Assembly: GCA_016801885.1 (NCBI GenBank)
Contig: CM028898.1
Location: forward strand, 7,026,177-7,090,176
From: Toxotes chatareus
Lineage: Eukaryota; Chordata; Actinopteri; Toxotidae
DNA length: 64,000 nucleotides
Direction: 5' to 3'
Shown here: positions 49,205 to 62,020 of the stretch, one piece after another
Numbering within the stretch: the stretch's first letter is position 1
How the letters are laid out: each line of letters opens with the position of its first letter
Notes under the pieces: model-generated
Told to the model about the DNA's origin: nothing
What the model saw: only the letters and a program-made list of their open reading frames with translations
The model's database searches: none
Position numbers and translations under genes: made by a program

Positions 49205-51769
49205 GTAAATGGGTTGTTTTACCCCGGAGCCTTCTGTCACTGAAATATGGATGTGTTTGAAGTGCTAACCCCTACACAGCCAACGAAGAGGTTACATGTT
49301 TGTGTATGAGCAGGATCACTCATTCTGGCGTTATCACTACCAGTTCGTCATGTCTGCTAAAGCTTGGCTGAATTCCTTAGCACAAGATTACTGTCCTCAG
49401 GTTATTCCTTACTCCTCAGTTTCTCTCTCTGCTTTTTTAAAAACACTCTCAGTGCAGTGAGGCCACAAATAAATACGCTAACAGCAGATGTGTGTTGGAT
49501 GCATGCTTTGGGCTGATTGTGTGGTTATGAATTAGGTAAGCTCTCATAAGCAAAAGAGAAACAGTGCAGTTACTCAGCACTGCTGCCCGCCCACCACAAG
49601 GCATATTTGTCTGCGCATGCAAAATTTAAGAAGTAGCCATTTCTCTTATCTGAAGTTCCACATTGGGAGAAAGAGACTTTCCTTTCTGCCTCATTCGAAC
49701 AGGAGAACTGCCAAAGCTCCATTCATCAGATAAGAGATTTTGTTTTTTTCATCTTCGGGTCAGGCACATAAGAGAAACCTTTTGCTCGGAGCATTTCTAT
49801 GCAGTTGCCAGGCAGAGGTTTTTCAAGGAGGGCCCTGGGGAGCAGATTATGACTAATGAGGTCCAAGTTAATGTGACCAGAGGAGGCAGCTGGCGAGAAA
49901 CAGGCCCCAGTTTAAACCGTTATCATGAGATCTCACTGTGGGCCAGACTGGGGGACAAACCCACAGGAAGCACATCACTGCCGACGCCGGTCACGTCCGC
50001 CACAAATGAGCTCCAGTGACTTATAAGGAAATCTTGGAGAAGACGAGACATTTGGGTTTGCATTGACTAATTTAGAAAGACATTTTCAGAACTCAAATCT
50101 TGTGCGTGTGCAGTATAAATCAGTACAACTATAAAAGGTGTTAAATGTGATTATGACAGATGGTAGCGTGGTTTCATTTACCTGAGCTGATGAGCCTACT
50201 GTATATGTCGAACACCTGTTCCCTGGTCCCCTGTGTACCCAGTTTTGTTTTTGTGCTCATGTTTTAACAAGGCTGTACATCACTCACAAGGGATGATCAA
50301 CAAGTGATGGTGTTGTATATTCTGAATTGTATTTATTGATTGATTTATAAAATGAATGGCAAAAAATCTGAACAGAATTTTGAATCAAAATGCATTTCCA
50401 TGCATTTCCTTGCACCTCCATGCGTTTCCCTCTATGTAGTGTACAGACAAGCTGATTGCCATTTTTCCAGTGTGAGGTCTGGTCCCCTGTGAGCAGTTTT
50501 GTTTTCCCCTCCTGCTGCTTTATTGAAACCCCAGTTGTCAAAGCAGACAAACACAAATAAGTAATCAGCAATTGTTTTGTGGTTCTGGGGCCCAGAATCA
50601 ATTATTATACCTCCCCAGCAATAATTTCCTTGGTCAATTTAAACACAAGCTCCCACTAGATAAGTCATCAGGGCTAATTGAGACCTGGGGAGCTCCACTG
50701 AAGGATGACGTTGGTTTTCAAGTGGTGTGGTGGTGTGGTGCAGCAACTGTCCCTGCTGACTGTTTTATCAATGCAGAACATTAATGTAGGGATACAGGAA
50801 GCCAATCTAATAAAGCCTCTTACACCTAAAGTTGTTGGCGCAACATCAAAATAATAAAACATCGTTTGACTCCTTTGTACATGATTAATACAAAACTCGC
50901 AACTAAAGCACATTGACCTGCTCTCCTCCTTGTGGCACAGGACAGCCATTCATAATGCCAAGGTGTGAGCAGCAGGTGTGGGAATAATCTGGGACCCACC
51001 CAGTTTGCTGGGGCCCCTATTCAAACTCCGCCTAAGCTGCCATCCATTGTGTCCCCGTGGCTGAAGAGGAGCAGAGGAACAGGACAATTATAACATTATG
51101 GCTGGATGGCTGAGCAGCAGTCCCAGCTGGTGAGAAAGCGGAGGGAGGAATGGGCAACCAGAGAGTGACTGTTCCCACAGGAAAGCAATCCACCACATAG
51201 AGAGATTGCTTTCTGTCTTCCTCAGATTTGATTAGATTTGAATCCAGTTTTCTCAGCAAATATTTATTGTATTAAAGTCTCACATTCTGCCCATGATTTG
51301 ATTCAGTTCAAGTCATGTTTTTTTCAAAGCGTTCAGGTCCATAAATGTAAATTGTAGAGCTGGATATCAGGCACAGTGTCAACACATGACACAGGAATCT
51401 TAAAATAAAATTACCACTGTAGGTTATATTTAGCCAGACCTGTGATCTGACTGCACAGTCATGTCTGTCATGTCAGCCAATCAGAGCTTGTGAAATGTAT
51501 GGTAAAGATGAAGCCGATAGGTTTGACTTCTGACAACTGAGAGCGACAAGTGACAAATCAGAAGTAATTTTTAATGAGGGATTGGCTTACCTGGCTCTGC
51601 GCCGAGTCTGTGGTAGTGCTCGAAAATAAGCACCATAACATAGCTTTGAGTGATTTCTGTTTTAATTAATCCCCGCTCTCATTTTAGACACAATGGCATA
51701 CTGACAAAACAAGGCTGTTTGTGCAGGTGGGCACACACCACAGCAAACAATTCAAGGCTCAGGATCGAG

Positions 51770-51900
51770 TCTACAGCAGTGCTAACTGATCCTAAACAGG
51801 TACAGTGTTTACCACGTTCACCATCTTAGCTTAGCATGTTAGCATGCTGTAATTTGATCATTAGAATTAAACACAAAGTACTGCTGAAAAGTACTTTTCA
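51770..51900 (+). repeat. Dispersed teleost repeat relic
   Basis: Contains CACCATCTTAGCTTAGCATG and TTAAACACAAAGTACTGCTG, phrases I recognise from a common fish repeat that typically reads ...TTAGCATGTTAGCATGCTAA. Decayed and without coding capacity. Confidence 0.5.
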
Positions 51901-52307
51901 TTTTGTGTGTGTGTGAGTGTGTCTTGTAATTTTATTGAAAATGAGCCATGTCTAATGGGACTGTTGACTGTTGTGATTAGGGACCCGTGGCAAACAACCT
52001 ACTGTACTGTGGGTGTGAGATTGAATGCTGTAGCTGGCTTCCTCTTGTAGAAGGTGGACTTTAATAAGCTGAAGTTCCTCAAGATGCTCTCTATGATAGT
52101 ATAATGCATAAGATGCATTATGTTTTTTTTTTTCAGTTTCTCTGTGAGACAGTCACTTACTCCTTATGGTTATTTATGTGTAATGGGTGTTCCTCCAAAG
52201 ACCTGTTTTATCTGGATACATTCTAGTTGTGCTGATTTACATATTATCATATATTTTAAAAGTTATTATATACAGTGCTGGAACATGTTATATACTCTTA
52301 ATTGCAG

Positions 52308-52432
52308 ATATGACATCTGCTCCTTCGCCATCAGGGCTGCATTCCTGTTTAGTTCCACTCAGTCCAGGTGTTTGTGTCTCCCGCGTCATTGCTCCATCCT
52401 CTAAACCCGACCACTTTGACATCAAAGCAGAG
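52308..52432 (+). other. Exon-like segment of unknown status
   Basis: Acceptor ATTGCAG and donor CAGAG|GTGTGT bound 125 bp with an ATG two bases in. The frame is open across the segment (MTSAPSPSGLHSC ... SSKPDHFDIKAE). It is not recognised and could be chance. Confidence 0.15.
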
Positions 52433-53330
52433 GTGTGTTGTTCCCTCTCCACGCTGAGGAGAATGTCATGGGAGAATGACCCTGCAAGAGGCCGGTCCAG
52501 CCCCAGGACGATGTAGAGCCACGTAAGAGGAGCGGTCAGTGCATTCCTCTGTGTGTCTGTGCTGTAAAAGCTGAGGAGCCTGATGCTTCAGCAAAAAGCC
52601 ATCACACACAGAACTTGTTTCGTGGTTACATCTGAGCTACGGACCGCAGCTGGGTGTGTCACACTTGAGTGAAACACCAAAGCAGTTGGTTTCCATGTCA
52701 TAAGACTAAAATTGTTGCCTTATTCCCGAGATGCAAAACATTAGTTAACGACATTCACACTAAAAGTCACCTGGTCTCCTCATCTGGGATTTTATCATTT
52801 AATAGATGGACCCACATCCTGGGTCAGCAAAAGCTGTTAATTAGGTTTGAGCTGAGAAAAAAGCAGCATCATCTACTTCTTAGATTATGTCAGAAAATAT
52901 CAGCCAACTTAAGGTGAGGCTCCCATGTCATGAAAAAAGTCCTTTTTTAAGGATCACTGTGTGTCTGCCCTTTTGCTCTGTCCAGTTGCATACCTGAACT
53001 GGCGCTGTAAGTAATAAAGTAGGACCTCCTTTGATCTGATGTCCCACCCAGAGGCTTCTTCCTCCAAGCAGACAATACTCTAATTCATTACTGGACCTGC
53101 CTCTTCAAAGCTCAGCCACTCTGCGTCGGGAAACTCTAAACTTAGGCCCCAGACAGGCTCTTTTAAACACCCACTCACCCCCTGGGCACTGAGGTGGCGG
53201 CTGGATGAGTCCACATAAGTCACGGTAGCCTGCACATATCCCCTCCTTAGCCCTGCAGCACCACACCTACCCCCCTCAGGTGACAGGTGGATTATTGGGC
53301 ATTGGCATTTCTGCATTCTCTTGCCCAGTT

Positions 53331-53478
53331 ATAAGCAGCTCGTTGACTGTGGGAAAATGTCACTTAAGATCTGCAGAAACTGTCTCTGAATTTCTATCAG
53401 GATGTTACTGATAGAAATTCAAAGACAATTTCTGCAGATGTTTAGTAACATTTTTCCCACAGTCAGCTAGCTGATATT
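53331..53478. repeat. Long imperfect inverted repeat (hairpin), arms about 70 bp
   Basis: The left arm from 53345 (GACTGTGGGAAAATGTCAC ... GAATTTCTATCA) and the right arm ending at 53464 (TGATAGAAATTC ... CCCACAGTC) are reverse complements at roughly 50 of 56 positions. The loop is only about 9 nt. Similarity continues outward through CAGCTNG to about 53331 and 53478. Confidence 0.85.
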
Positions 53479-54693
53479 TGTGTTTCTGTCAGGTGTTAAT
53501 GTCAAACTCAGACTGTGCCACGCTTTGAGCTGAGGTCACATTTTGAAAATAAGACGATTTTATTGTTTTATGAGACAACTTGCACACAAAAATCAAAGCT
53601 AATCCATAGCATCTCTTAGAATCCTTTTTATCACATGTTTTCACAGCATCACTTTACACTGGGATGTGTTTGTTGTTGCAGTGTAATCCCTTGTTATGAC
53701 CTCAAATGGACTGAATGGCTGGTCGGGTACTCAGGAGACCATTGAGCCACTTGAGTAAACTAAAAAGAGCTTGACTTGTTCAGGAAAGGGGATCTGAATT
53801 AAGTCCACAACAAATTTTCCACAGGATTTTTTTGTTTCGATATCAAGATAGAGATTCAGAGTGTGGGCGCTGTTACGAAGCCCTTTGAGACTATAAGGCC
53901 TTCACAAATAAACATGGCTTGGCTCAACTTGTTTTTATTTTTAAAGTATTTCAGCTGTAGTCAACACAGAGGGATAAATCTCCAGTAACACCAAAGGTTC
54001 AGTTAAAGCTCCACACATCATTATTTAAGTCACCACATAAACAGAGATATGCTCTTACATAACCTGATATGCTGAGGAGGAGTTCGCCCCTTGGGTGGTA
54101 AGAAGTTGAATGTGTCAGAAAAACCTGCACATCTCAGCATCTCATTTTTCTCCCTCTCTCTGTCTCTTTTTCTCTGACCCTGTTTACCCACTACTTGCCA
54201 AGTCTGATGTCAGACCGCTGCACACAGGGTCCCTGAGCGAGTGTACAGTTTCTGTTTTGACACCCGTTCCTAATTACACATGTAAATGATTGATCACCTG
54301 GACTTGGCAGGGGTGAGCAGAGATGGAAGTCCTTGTTACATGATGGCTCTGCGATTATGTCCAAGTTCAGGACAGTTTCTGCTGCCGGGTACACTGGAAA
54401 TGGATACCTGCAATGGCCCGAGAGTTGGGAGATTAAGTTCTGAGCGTCCGCCATTTGGACCAAAGACTCTCCCTATTAGCGGTCCTTGAGGAGCAAGTTG
54501 CACAGGTGTGGCTAGATATCTATGGCTCTTTGTTTGGTCTAATCCCACACAATTTAAACCAAGGCTCACTGCCCGCACCTTTAAGCTGACACTGACACAC
54601 CTGAGGGGCCTGGACGCTGAAAGCAGAACTCCAGCTACTTTTGTGAAATGTGATTTGGCTAATTGATTTTGGAGTGGCCAGTCTGGAGTGCCT

Positions 54694-54716
54694 GGGGTGG
54701 TGGGGGTGGGGGGGGC
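54694..54716 (+). other. G-quadruplex-capable tract
   Basis: Runs of 4, 2, 5 and 8 G separated by single T. The last run can supply two G-triplets, so a four-stranded fold is possible. Confidence 0.55.
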
Positions 54717-56170
54717 GCAGGAATGGACTGTGATGGAAGAGTTGAGGCTGCCTCCTTTATGCTTAGCATTAATGAACCTGCTGCTACATGAGCTCTCTCC
54801 TTTCAGGTGCAAAATGATGCTAAATACAAAACAAAGACATCTTAGCTCAAATCCGTGAAGAAATAAACATTGAGCCGAAGCCAGAAACCATGTAATGCTT
54901 TCACAGATGGGGTGAGAACTTCTGTTTGCCTGCTCTGTCCGGCAACAGCTGTTGGTTTGTCTGTGCTTTGACTCAGGTATGGAGCCAATCTGAGGGCCAG
55001 GAGGGTTTTAACCCCAATCTTCTCCTCTCTCGTCTCACAGCCTGGCACACATGGGCTGTGCAGCTGCACTTCCCATTGATCTGCTGGGCTGCCTGGATGG
55101 CTGGCTGGAGGGAGATAGATTGGAGGGGAAATGGCTTAATTGTCCTCACTCTCACTGCTGGAATGCAAATAGCTCTCCACCACTGGCCTCCACTGTGAGG
55201 AGAGCCCCACGTTGAGAAACCAAGGTCCCATTTATTGTGGTGAAGACTAAGAAATACATTTATTGAAGCACATGGTCTTACCACCACATTTGGTCTTTTT
55301 TGTCACAATTTGTCCATTCTAAAAAAAGAAAATACACATTTTAGAATTGCTTTTTTACCCCCGTTATGTTTTTGTCTAATAAAGTAAAATGGCAGTCTCA
55401 CAGAGTGCCAATACCATTCATCAGTCAAAGGTCAAACAGATAGACAGGTGAAAGGTCATGACTCACGCAGAAAAGGCGGGAGATGAAAGAGTTAAATGCT
55501 GAGGCGTATGTATCCTGTCTGACTTTGATCTCTGCCTCAGGTAGCTCTTTCATAGCCATCAATCTTGGCGAGGGGCTGATGAGAGGCTGCTCCCTCTCAG
55601 AGCGGGCTTGCTCAGACTGAGACTGTCTGCTCGCCTTGACAGAGCACTGGCATGACATGGCAGACAACCACACAAAGTCCACAACAAATCCTGAAAGGTG
55701 TTTCTCTTTTAATTTTCCACTTGATCTGATTTTATTCTCTCATGTATCAGTTCTGTTTCACTTCTTATTTTATTTTTTAATTTAGAGAGAAAGAAACTGG
55801 TGATGTAGGGTAGGAATGCAGGCAGGGAGGGAGCAGAGAGGACATGTTTTGGTGAGGTTCAAAGATGAAATGAGCAAGTCTCTAAGGCTTTGATGTTTCT
55901 TGGCAGGCTTTAGACAGCCACTGACAATCTGATGATCTGGGAGCACAGGCCCTTTTTAAATCCCCTGCCCATCCTGGCCCCAGTCGTCTAGCCCTCCAGT
56001 GACAAACGCTTAAATATGACAAGGTTAAACACCTGAAGCACTGCAGCAAAATGGTCATGATGAAGCTGAGGTCACGGGTGCAGCTTTAAATACCGGGCAG
56101 CTTAGTAGTTTAATATGACTGTTCACTTATTCATGGCTGTTTTTACGCAACAGGTTTCATCTTTGTTCAT

Positions 56171-56211
56171 TAATTAATTCTTGAAGAAGCTGTTAATTAA
56201 AACAGTAATTA
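56171..56211. promoter_or_regulatory. Homeodomain-site cluster
   Basis: Three exact TAATTA cores (56171-56176, 56194-56199, 56206-56211) in 41 bp. TAATTA is the preferred core of DLX, MSX and LHX homeodomains. Function is inference. Confidence 0.3.
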
Positions 56212-59200
56212 AAGCTGCTATGATCAATATTTTTATATCAACAATGGATCACATTGCTACTTATATGTGAAAGGTGTCACTTGTCGTGACAAACCTGCAG
56301 AGAATGATCAACTCTACATTTCCACTCAGCTTTACAGAGATTTATGGCCTCTTTTAACTCATTGTTTTGGTTTTCTGGCACGCAGCTTTATTGTTTTGGT
56401 TCAGTCCCAACGCGGCTCAGCGAAGTTTTCACATGCAGCAGGCAGCTTTGTTTTTTTTCTTTTTTCCTGGTCAAAACTCCCTTTACACTACCTGCTCAAC
56501 ACTTAACAGCAGACAGACAAAGTTAGCAACTAGCTGGGGGTCATGATGGAACATTTAGCAGCAAAAGAGTTTTTTCGTTTTTTCCCCTCAGGAGTTGGTA
56601 GAGACCAAACACAGAGCAAAAAGAGAGAATGTTGGAAGAGTTTGCTAAAAAATTTGCAATATTAGCTTAAGAGGTGATAATAAAATGTTACTATTGTGTT
56701 CACACATTGTTTCCATTGGCCCAAAGTGGTCAAAAAACAAAAGAAACAAACAAAAAAACAAATAAAAGATTATATTACATATTAATTTTGTCATATGTCT
56801 GGAAACAATACTACAAGTGATTTTATTTGTTTATTTATTTATTTTTTTATTTATTTTTTATTTGCAGTAGTAGTATCGTACGCTAGCCTTATTTACAATT
56901 TGAATATCTTTATATTGCCTTTTATTTTGTCCATTATTTTCCTATATTTCCATCAGGTATTTATTTGTTTTTTTGTTCATTCATAGATGCATATCTTTAA
57001 TTAGAAGATGTACGTATTCAAAAAACTGGGGCACATTGATTGTTATTGATGGTTAATTGTAAATTTTCTGTTGTTTACCTCCAGAAAAGTTCAGCCACTG
57101 CCTGCTCCTTTTTTTGAATGTTTGTTTACAGTGATCTGACTGGGGAATTCTCACATACTCTGGTGCTGCATGACGTAAAAAGAAAAAAAAAAAAAGATAC
57201 TTACAATAGACACATAACTTAATATCAGTTTGCCAAGTTTTTCTTTGAGAGACACTGTCATTTGATAGGCAGCGTGGTACAGGCTGGGTGCTGCAGGGCC
57301 ATTGTGTCCCATTGTAGGTCACAATGGAACTTAACACTTGACAGAGCCAGGGTTTGTTGTCAGGAGCTGAACTTGATCCTGTCAAGTTGTTCCCATTGAA
57401 GGGCTATAAAGAAAGGGCTTTGACCTCACGGCTGTGCAAGCTCTATATCAGACCAAATATTAATTCTCTATTCAAAGGAAATTCGTGTATAATAAGAGAG
57501 TTGCTGTAGGTGTCTGTACTTTGCTGGAAACTTGTTTTGACATGTAGGTGATGTGTTTCTTTTCCTGAGTTCTCACAAGACCCTTTTTTGATGTGAAGTC
57601 ATGGTGCGAGATTGTGATTGTGTGCCCACTCTTCTCCATAGCTGTCACCTGCACAGATGACCCACCCTGCTGCCCAGGTCACAGAGGCTTGTCATCCCCA
57701 TCACCTCTGGCATTTCTAACTGAAGCTTGCCTCGCACACTGTTGCCCTGCAGACCACAAAAGGGGGTTCACGTTACCCAGAGGGGCAGGTAACTTCAGAT
57801 GGATAATCCTTAGACCTGGTAAACCTGTCTTTAACAGGACCTACTGTCTAAACCTGGCAACCTCGAGCCATGTCATTGTGTGCTGATTGGGCGTGCATAT
57901 GTGACTCCCCTGAGCAAATCATTGTCCGGTATGTTCAGTGTTTCCACCTCCGTCTGTCAGCTCATCTGCTCACGAGAGATTGGAAAAACAAAAAAAAATG
58001 CACTCCTATATTATTTTCTCATCAAAAACATCTGCATCTTGTTAAACCTGTAGGCCTTTCTTGTGCGTTTATGGGAACTGTGAATCTCTTTATTGTTTCT
58101 CGAGGAGATTTATGGCCTGAGCACATTGTCTCTGCAGTCTTCACACTTCATTTTCTTCACGAAAGGCCTCCGTAGATGTTGTTTGAAACACTGCTGCAGC
58201 GTAGCGTCAGATACCTCCTCAGATATCCCCTGAGATGCTTGTAAACAGACAGTTAACTAATCCAGCAGCCCTGGCGGCTCCTGATGCCACTCCCCTGTCT
58301 GTTTTTGACCTCAGTTGAACTCATATGCCATCTCAGGCACCAGGCCCGGCAGGATTCTCACACAGAGACAACTGTCTCTCTTTCAGCCACTCCTCGAGCC
58401 CGCTGCCACCCTCTTGTCGCCCCACTGATCCATGCCAGCTTCCAGCTTTTGTTTTTCTACCCGCCCTCCGTTGGTACTGGGGGCAAGATTTACAGTGGAA
58501 AAATATAGTATATTTTTCCCCCCATGTTGAGCTGGTGAGTCTGGAATGTGTGTTTGGGCAAGATTTTGCGAGGAGTGTGAAAAAACAACAGAGCTGTAAA
58601 CACCAAGGGTAGACCCAGACTGGCTTCTTTGTTCCAGATGTGGAGCAGGCACACACTATTAGTGCTGCTCCAGCCAAGCACTGGGCTGTAAACCAATACA
58701 CTGGCACTATACTGTCCCACCTCTTGTCCATCAGCTGGTCTCTCACAGCATTCATATAGACAGGTTACTGCGTGATGGTATTTTGAATGAGTGCAAACAA
58801 TGTGTGTGTGTGTGTGTTGGTGTGTTAGTGTGTGTGTGCCAGCGCCCACAGTCAGAATTGGTACCAAATGCGCATTTGAGCCGCAAAAAAGACAACTGAG
58901 GAAGGTTAGAAAAAAAATCCACATAGTATAATTTAGACACACGACCGCTGTTTTCTACAAATGAAGCCGTTTAAATCAGATGCCCCGTGTGACACCGAGC
59001 TCAGGTTGCAGCAGAATGGCTTAGACTAGGTGCGTATTACGGTTAACGGATTCCAGACGTTTTTTTTTTTCTTTTCTGGGTCTCTCCGACTTGCCAAGGC
59101 CTCTATATTCAACCAATCAATTAAAAGTTTAAGTCTAACAGTCAGCGGCAGTGGGCGATGTTGCTGTCACCCGCTGTCTGGCAACAATTATGTCAGTGAT

Positions 59201-59280
59201 GAATTCAAAGCTGGAACCTAAAGACCAGACACGGTCCAGCATTTCCCACGCGATTCTGTTCACTTTGAATGGAGGACTGT

Positions 59281-60420
59281 GGTTAATTGGTTTTTTTTTC
59301 CCTTTGACTTCATAATTTACTTTATTATTTAAATATATTTAACAATTTTGTAGCCTACAAACGCTTGATATCTTTGTCTCTATCTTTTTTATTTTTTTAA
59401 ATTTTGTCAAACGGTGACAAATAATTTATTATAGCAGGATGATGTTTTGGTTTAAAATGAATGTTTTCAGTTCTTGCTGTCCAGGAACAGCGTACTTTGA
59501 GGAAATTCCAAAACAATAAACGGCGAGTATGTTGAGACATGAATGGCGATGCAGAGAAGGCCATTTAAACTGTCTAAATAACAGCAAATAGAATTAAAAA
59601 CAAGGATCAATGACAAAAAAAAGTGTTTAAATTTTCCTTCCGTAATTTAAATGAATCGTGCAGAATCGTTTTAATGGAATAATTCTCCTAATTTTACATT
59701 TTATATTCACTGGACATGAATAATTAATATAGATTTTTTTTTAATGAATTAAACCGTATTTTGTTTATAATATACGGTTGAAAAAAAAGATAGACATAGA
59801 AAAAATAAAGAAATTAAAACAGACCAGGCTGATTATTTTTATATAATGTTTAGAACTAAACCTTTTATTCTCACAAACAGCAATTCAGCTCAAACATTTG
59901 AAATACAGCTTAATATTTACTGACAAAAATGGAAACTGCAGACAATAGCTGAAATAGATTCATTTCAATATAAGAAGATCAATCAAAGTTTGTCACACTT
60001 TTAGAAATCGGTAAATCTTGAATAAGTTGATTAAATCTTAATTGGCGCTGACATTAAATAAGCAAAAGAGTTATATATTCTTCTTATTTGTTGCTTCAGA
60101 AATAGAAATTGTAAAAGTGCTTACCATAAATAAATCTAAATAATGACAACAGGATGTTAGCTACTCACCTTAAAGCTGATAATCCTCATCAGTAATGTGT
60201 GGTTATGGTCAATAATTATGTTAAAGTTAAAATTTTAAACTATTCAATTCCATAACCAATAAATCAATCAATCCATTTTGCAGATACACTGTCCATATAG
60301 AAGAAATACATTACATCACATGGATAACATAAGTAAATTACATGATCAAAAGTCATTACAGTCATATACAGCGTTTCTTTTTAAATCAGCTGAACCTGTG
60401 TGTAGACATTAGATCTGTTT
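59281..60420. other. AT-rich stretch
   Basis: Strongly AT-rich with many TTTAAAT and AATTAA words and no coding signal. It could be a matrix-attachment-like region or unconstrained DNA. Confidence 0.4.
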
Positions 60421-61321
60421 TTTCCAAGGGCTTCACACACGAGTGATGCTAATCGTGGAAAACCGGTGAACTCTCTGGGCCCTCAGAGGCTGCCAGCGCA
60501 GGCACAGTACACACACACACATCAGCAGCAACACGGCTGCACTTGAGGAATGAGACGCCGGCCGTGGAGATATTAGTGTTCCTGTGTGATGGCGCCTGGA
60601 GGAAAGATTAGGCCGTTCATCCTCTGCACTGCTCCAGCTCCTCCTCTGCCTCCTTCTCTTTCCTGAGGCAGAGAACAGTCATAGAAAAACGTAAATCCCA
60701 TTGTTTGCATTGGCTTTGTTTATTGCAAAACTGGAAAACAGCTGCTATGTACAGTGGTTGGTGCTTCAGTGTTTCGGTGACAGGCACCTGCTTAGTTTTG
60801 CATAACAACAAAGAAGGGAAGCACTGGGTCCATATAGACAAACCATACATTTGCCAAAGTTTAAAGACATACATAAAAAAAATCAGTGAGCGGCACTGAA
60901 ATTTTGATGAACATGTCTGGTTTTCATCTGGCTAGAAGAAAGTTTCAAGTTTCTCACGACTTGTCCACTCTTTGATTCTGTGATGAATTTCTGGTGAGAT
61001 AATTGTGTCGAAACCACACCTCAGCTTCACACCCATCATAGTGTGCTGCTGAAATGGGGGCCGTGTGGGCCTTTATTCATGTCTATTATGTGGTGAGCTG
61101 AGCCTATGATAATAAATCCTGGGATCCTGTCAGGGTCATGGACTGACTGGTCTGAGTCTGGGCCTTGGCTCGGCCCCAGCAACAGAGGCTTACTTGTAAA
61201 ACATGACGTGCCAGTGGGGATGATCACAGCCGAGGCAGTTGGCTGGGAATGTTGCTCTTAGTTTGTACACAAAGAATGCTGTCACTCAGCATCAGAGCTG
61301 CGTGATGGACAAACTCGACTG

Positions 61322-61359
<38 letters not shown>
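61322..61359 (+). repeat. Compound (GT)n(GA)n microsatellite
   Basis: About 8 GT units run directly into about 11 GA units. Confidence 0.95.
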
Positions 61360-61360
<1 letters not shown>

Positions 61361-61819
61361 AGACAAAAGACACCTAGATGTCAAACACACCTCTGCAGAC
61401 GTATGCCCATGCGCACTTTGCAGCAGTGTAGACGCAAATGAGTCTAGGCGGCATTTCAGGAGTGTGACTGTTTTTAACATCATCCCTTTGCGTGTTTTAA
61501 GAGAGCCACGGTGAGGACCCATCCCTGTCCTATGACTGCAGGGCTTGACTTTGTTCTTCACCTGTAATACAGACATAATTACAAGCCTTAAAGAGAGCCT
61601 CCTCACCTTGCTTTCTCTCTCTACCTCGCTGTCTCACACACCTCTTGTGCCCACACCTTAGCCCTGACAGATATTCACATCCAGGACTCAGTCCTGTGCA
61701 TTCAGCTGCTGAAGTGCCTCATGAGAAAGCTGTGTACTTATACCCATAGGCCTCTTTATCTTCAAAGCCTTTCATTTTGTGTTTAGCTTCATTTGGCCCC
61801 TCTGATCCCATTCATCATG

Positions 61820-62020
61820 TCAAAAAGTGTGACTGTCCTGTGCCACAAAGGTTGTTTTCCCGCTGATTAAATGGGCTGTAAATGCAACGCCTGCTCCTAT
61901 AAGCAACAAAGATCTCTCAGTCATTCGCTTGTTGTCAGCAGCAAATATTGCTACCATAATCCCACCGCCAATGATGTTGCAGGAAATTCCTAATAGACAT
62001 AGCCACAGCACTGCATTCTA
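61820..62020 (-). other. Membrane-protein-like open frame, unrecognised
   Basis: The minus-strand frame begins just after an acceptor-like CACTGTAG and stops at TGA (61820-61822). It encodes two hydrophobic segments (LWLCLLGISCNIIGGGIMVA and SLLLIGAGVAFTAHLI) joined by a charged loop (ADNKRMTER). The pattern resembles a real two-helix exon, but I do not recognise a family and find no partner exon. A conserved non-coding element read by chance is equally possible. Confidence 0.15.

Larger units (their letters stand above)
53479..59280. other. Gene-poor stretch
   Basis: No recognised gene. Features: a G-quadruplex tract (54694-54716), a TAATTA cluster (56171-56211), T-rich low complexity (56820-56870), and a short TG run (58801-58818). 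The stretch 54280-54680 has even composition with CTTTGTTTGG and TAATCCCAC motifs and is a candidate conserved non-coding element. Confidence 0.4.

Noticed and set aside
49663..50019. 118-codon plus-strand frame
   Set aside because: No domain, signal or splice support; the sequence looks more like a candidate non-coding element.
57593..57886. 97-codon plus-strand frame
   Set aside because: Cys/Pro/His composition without motifs; consistent with chance.
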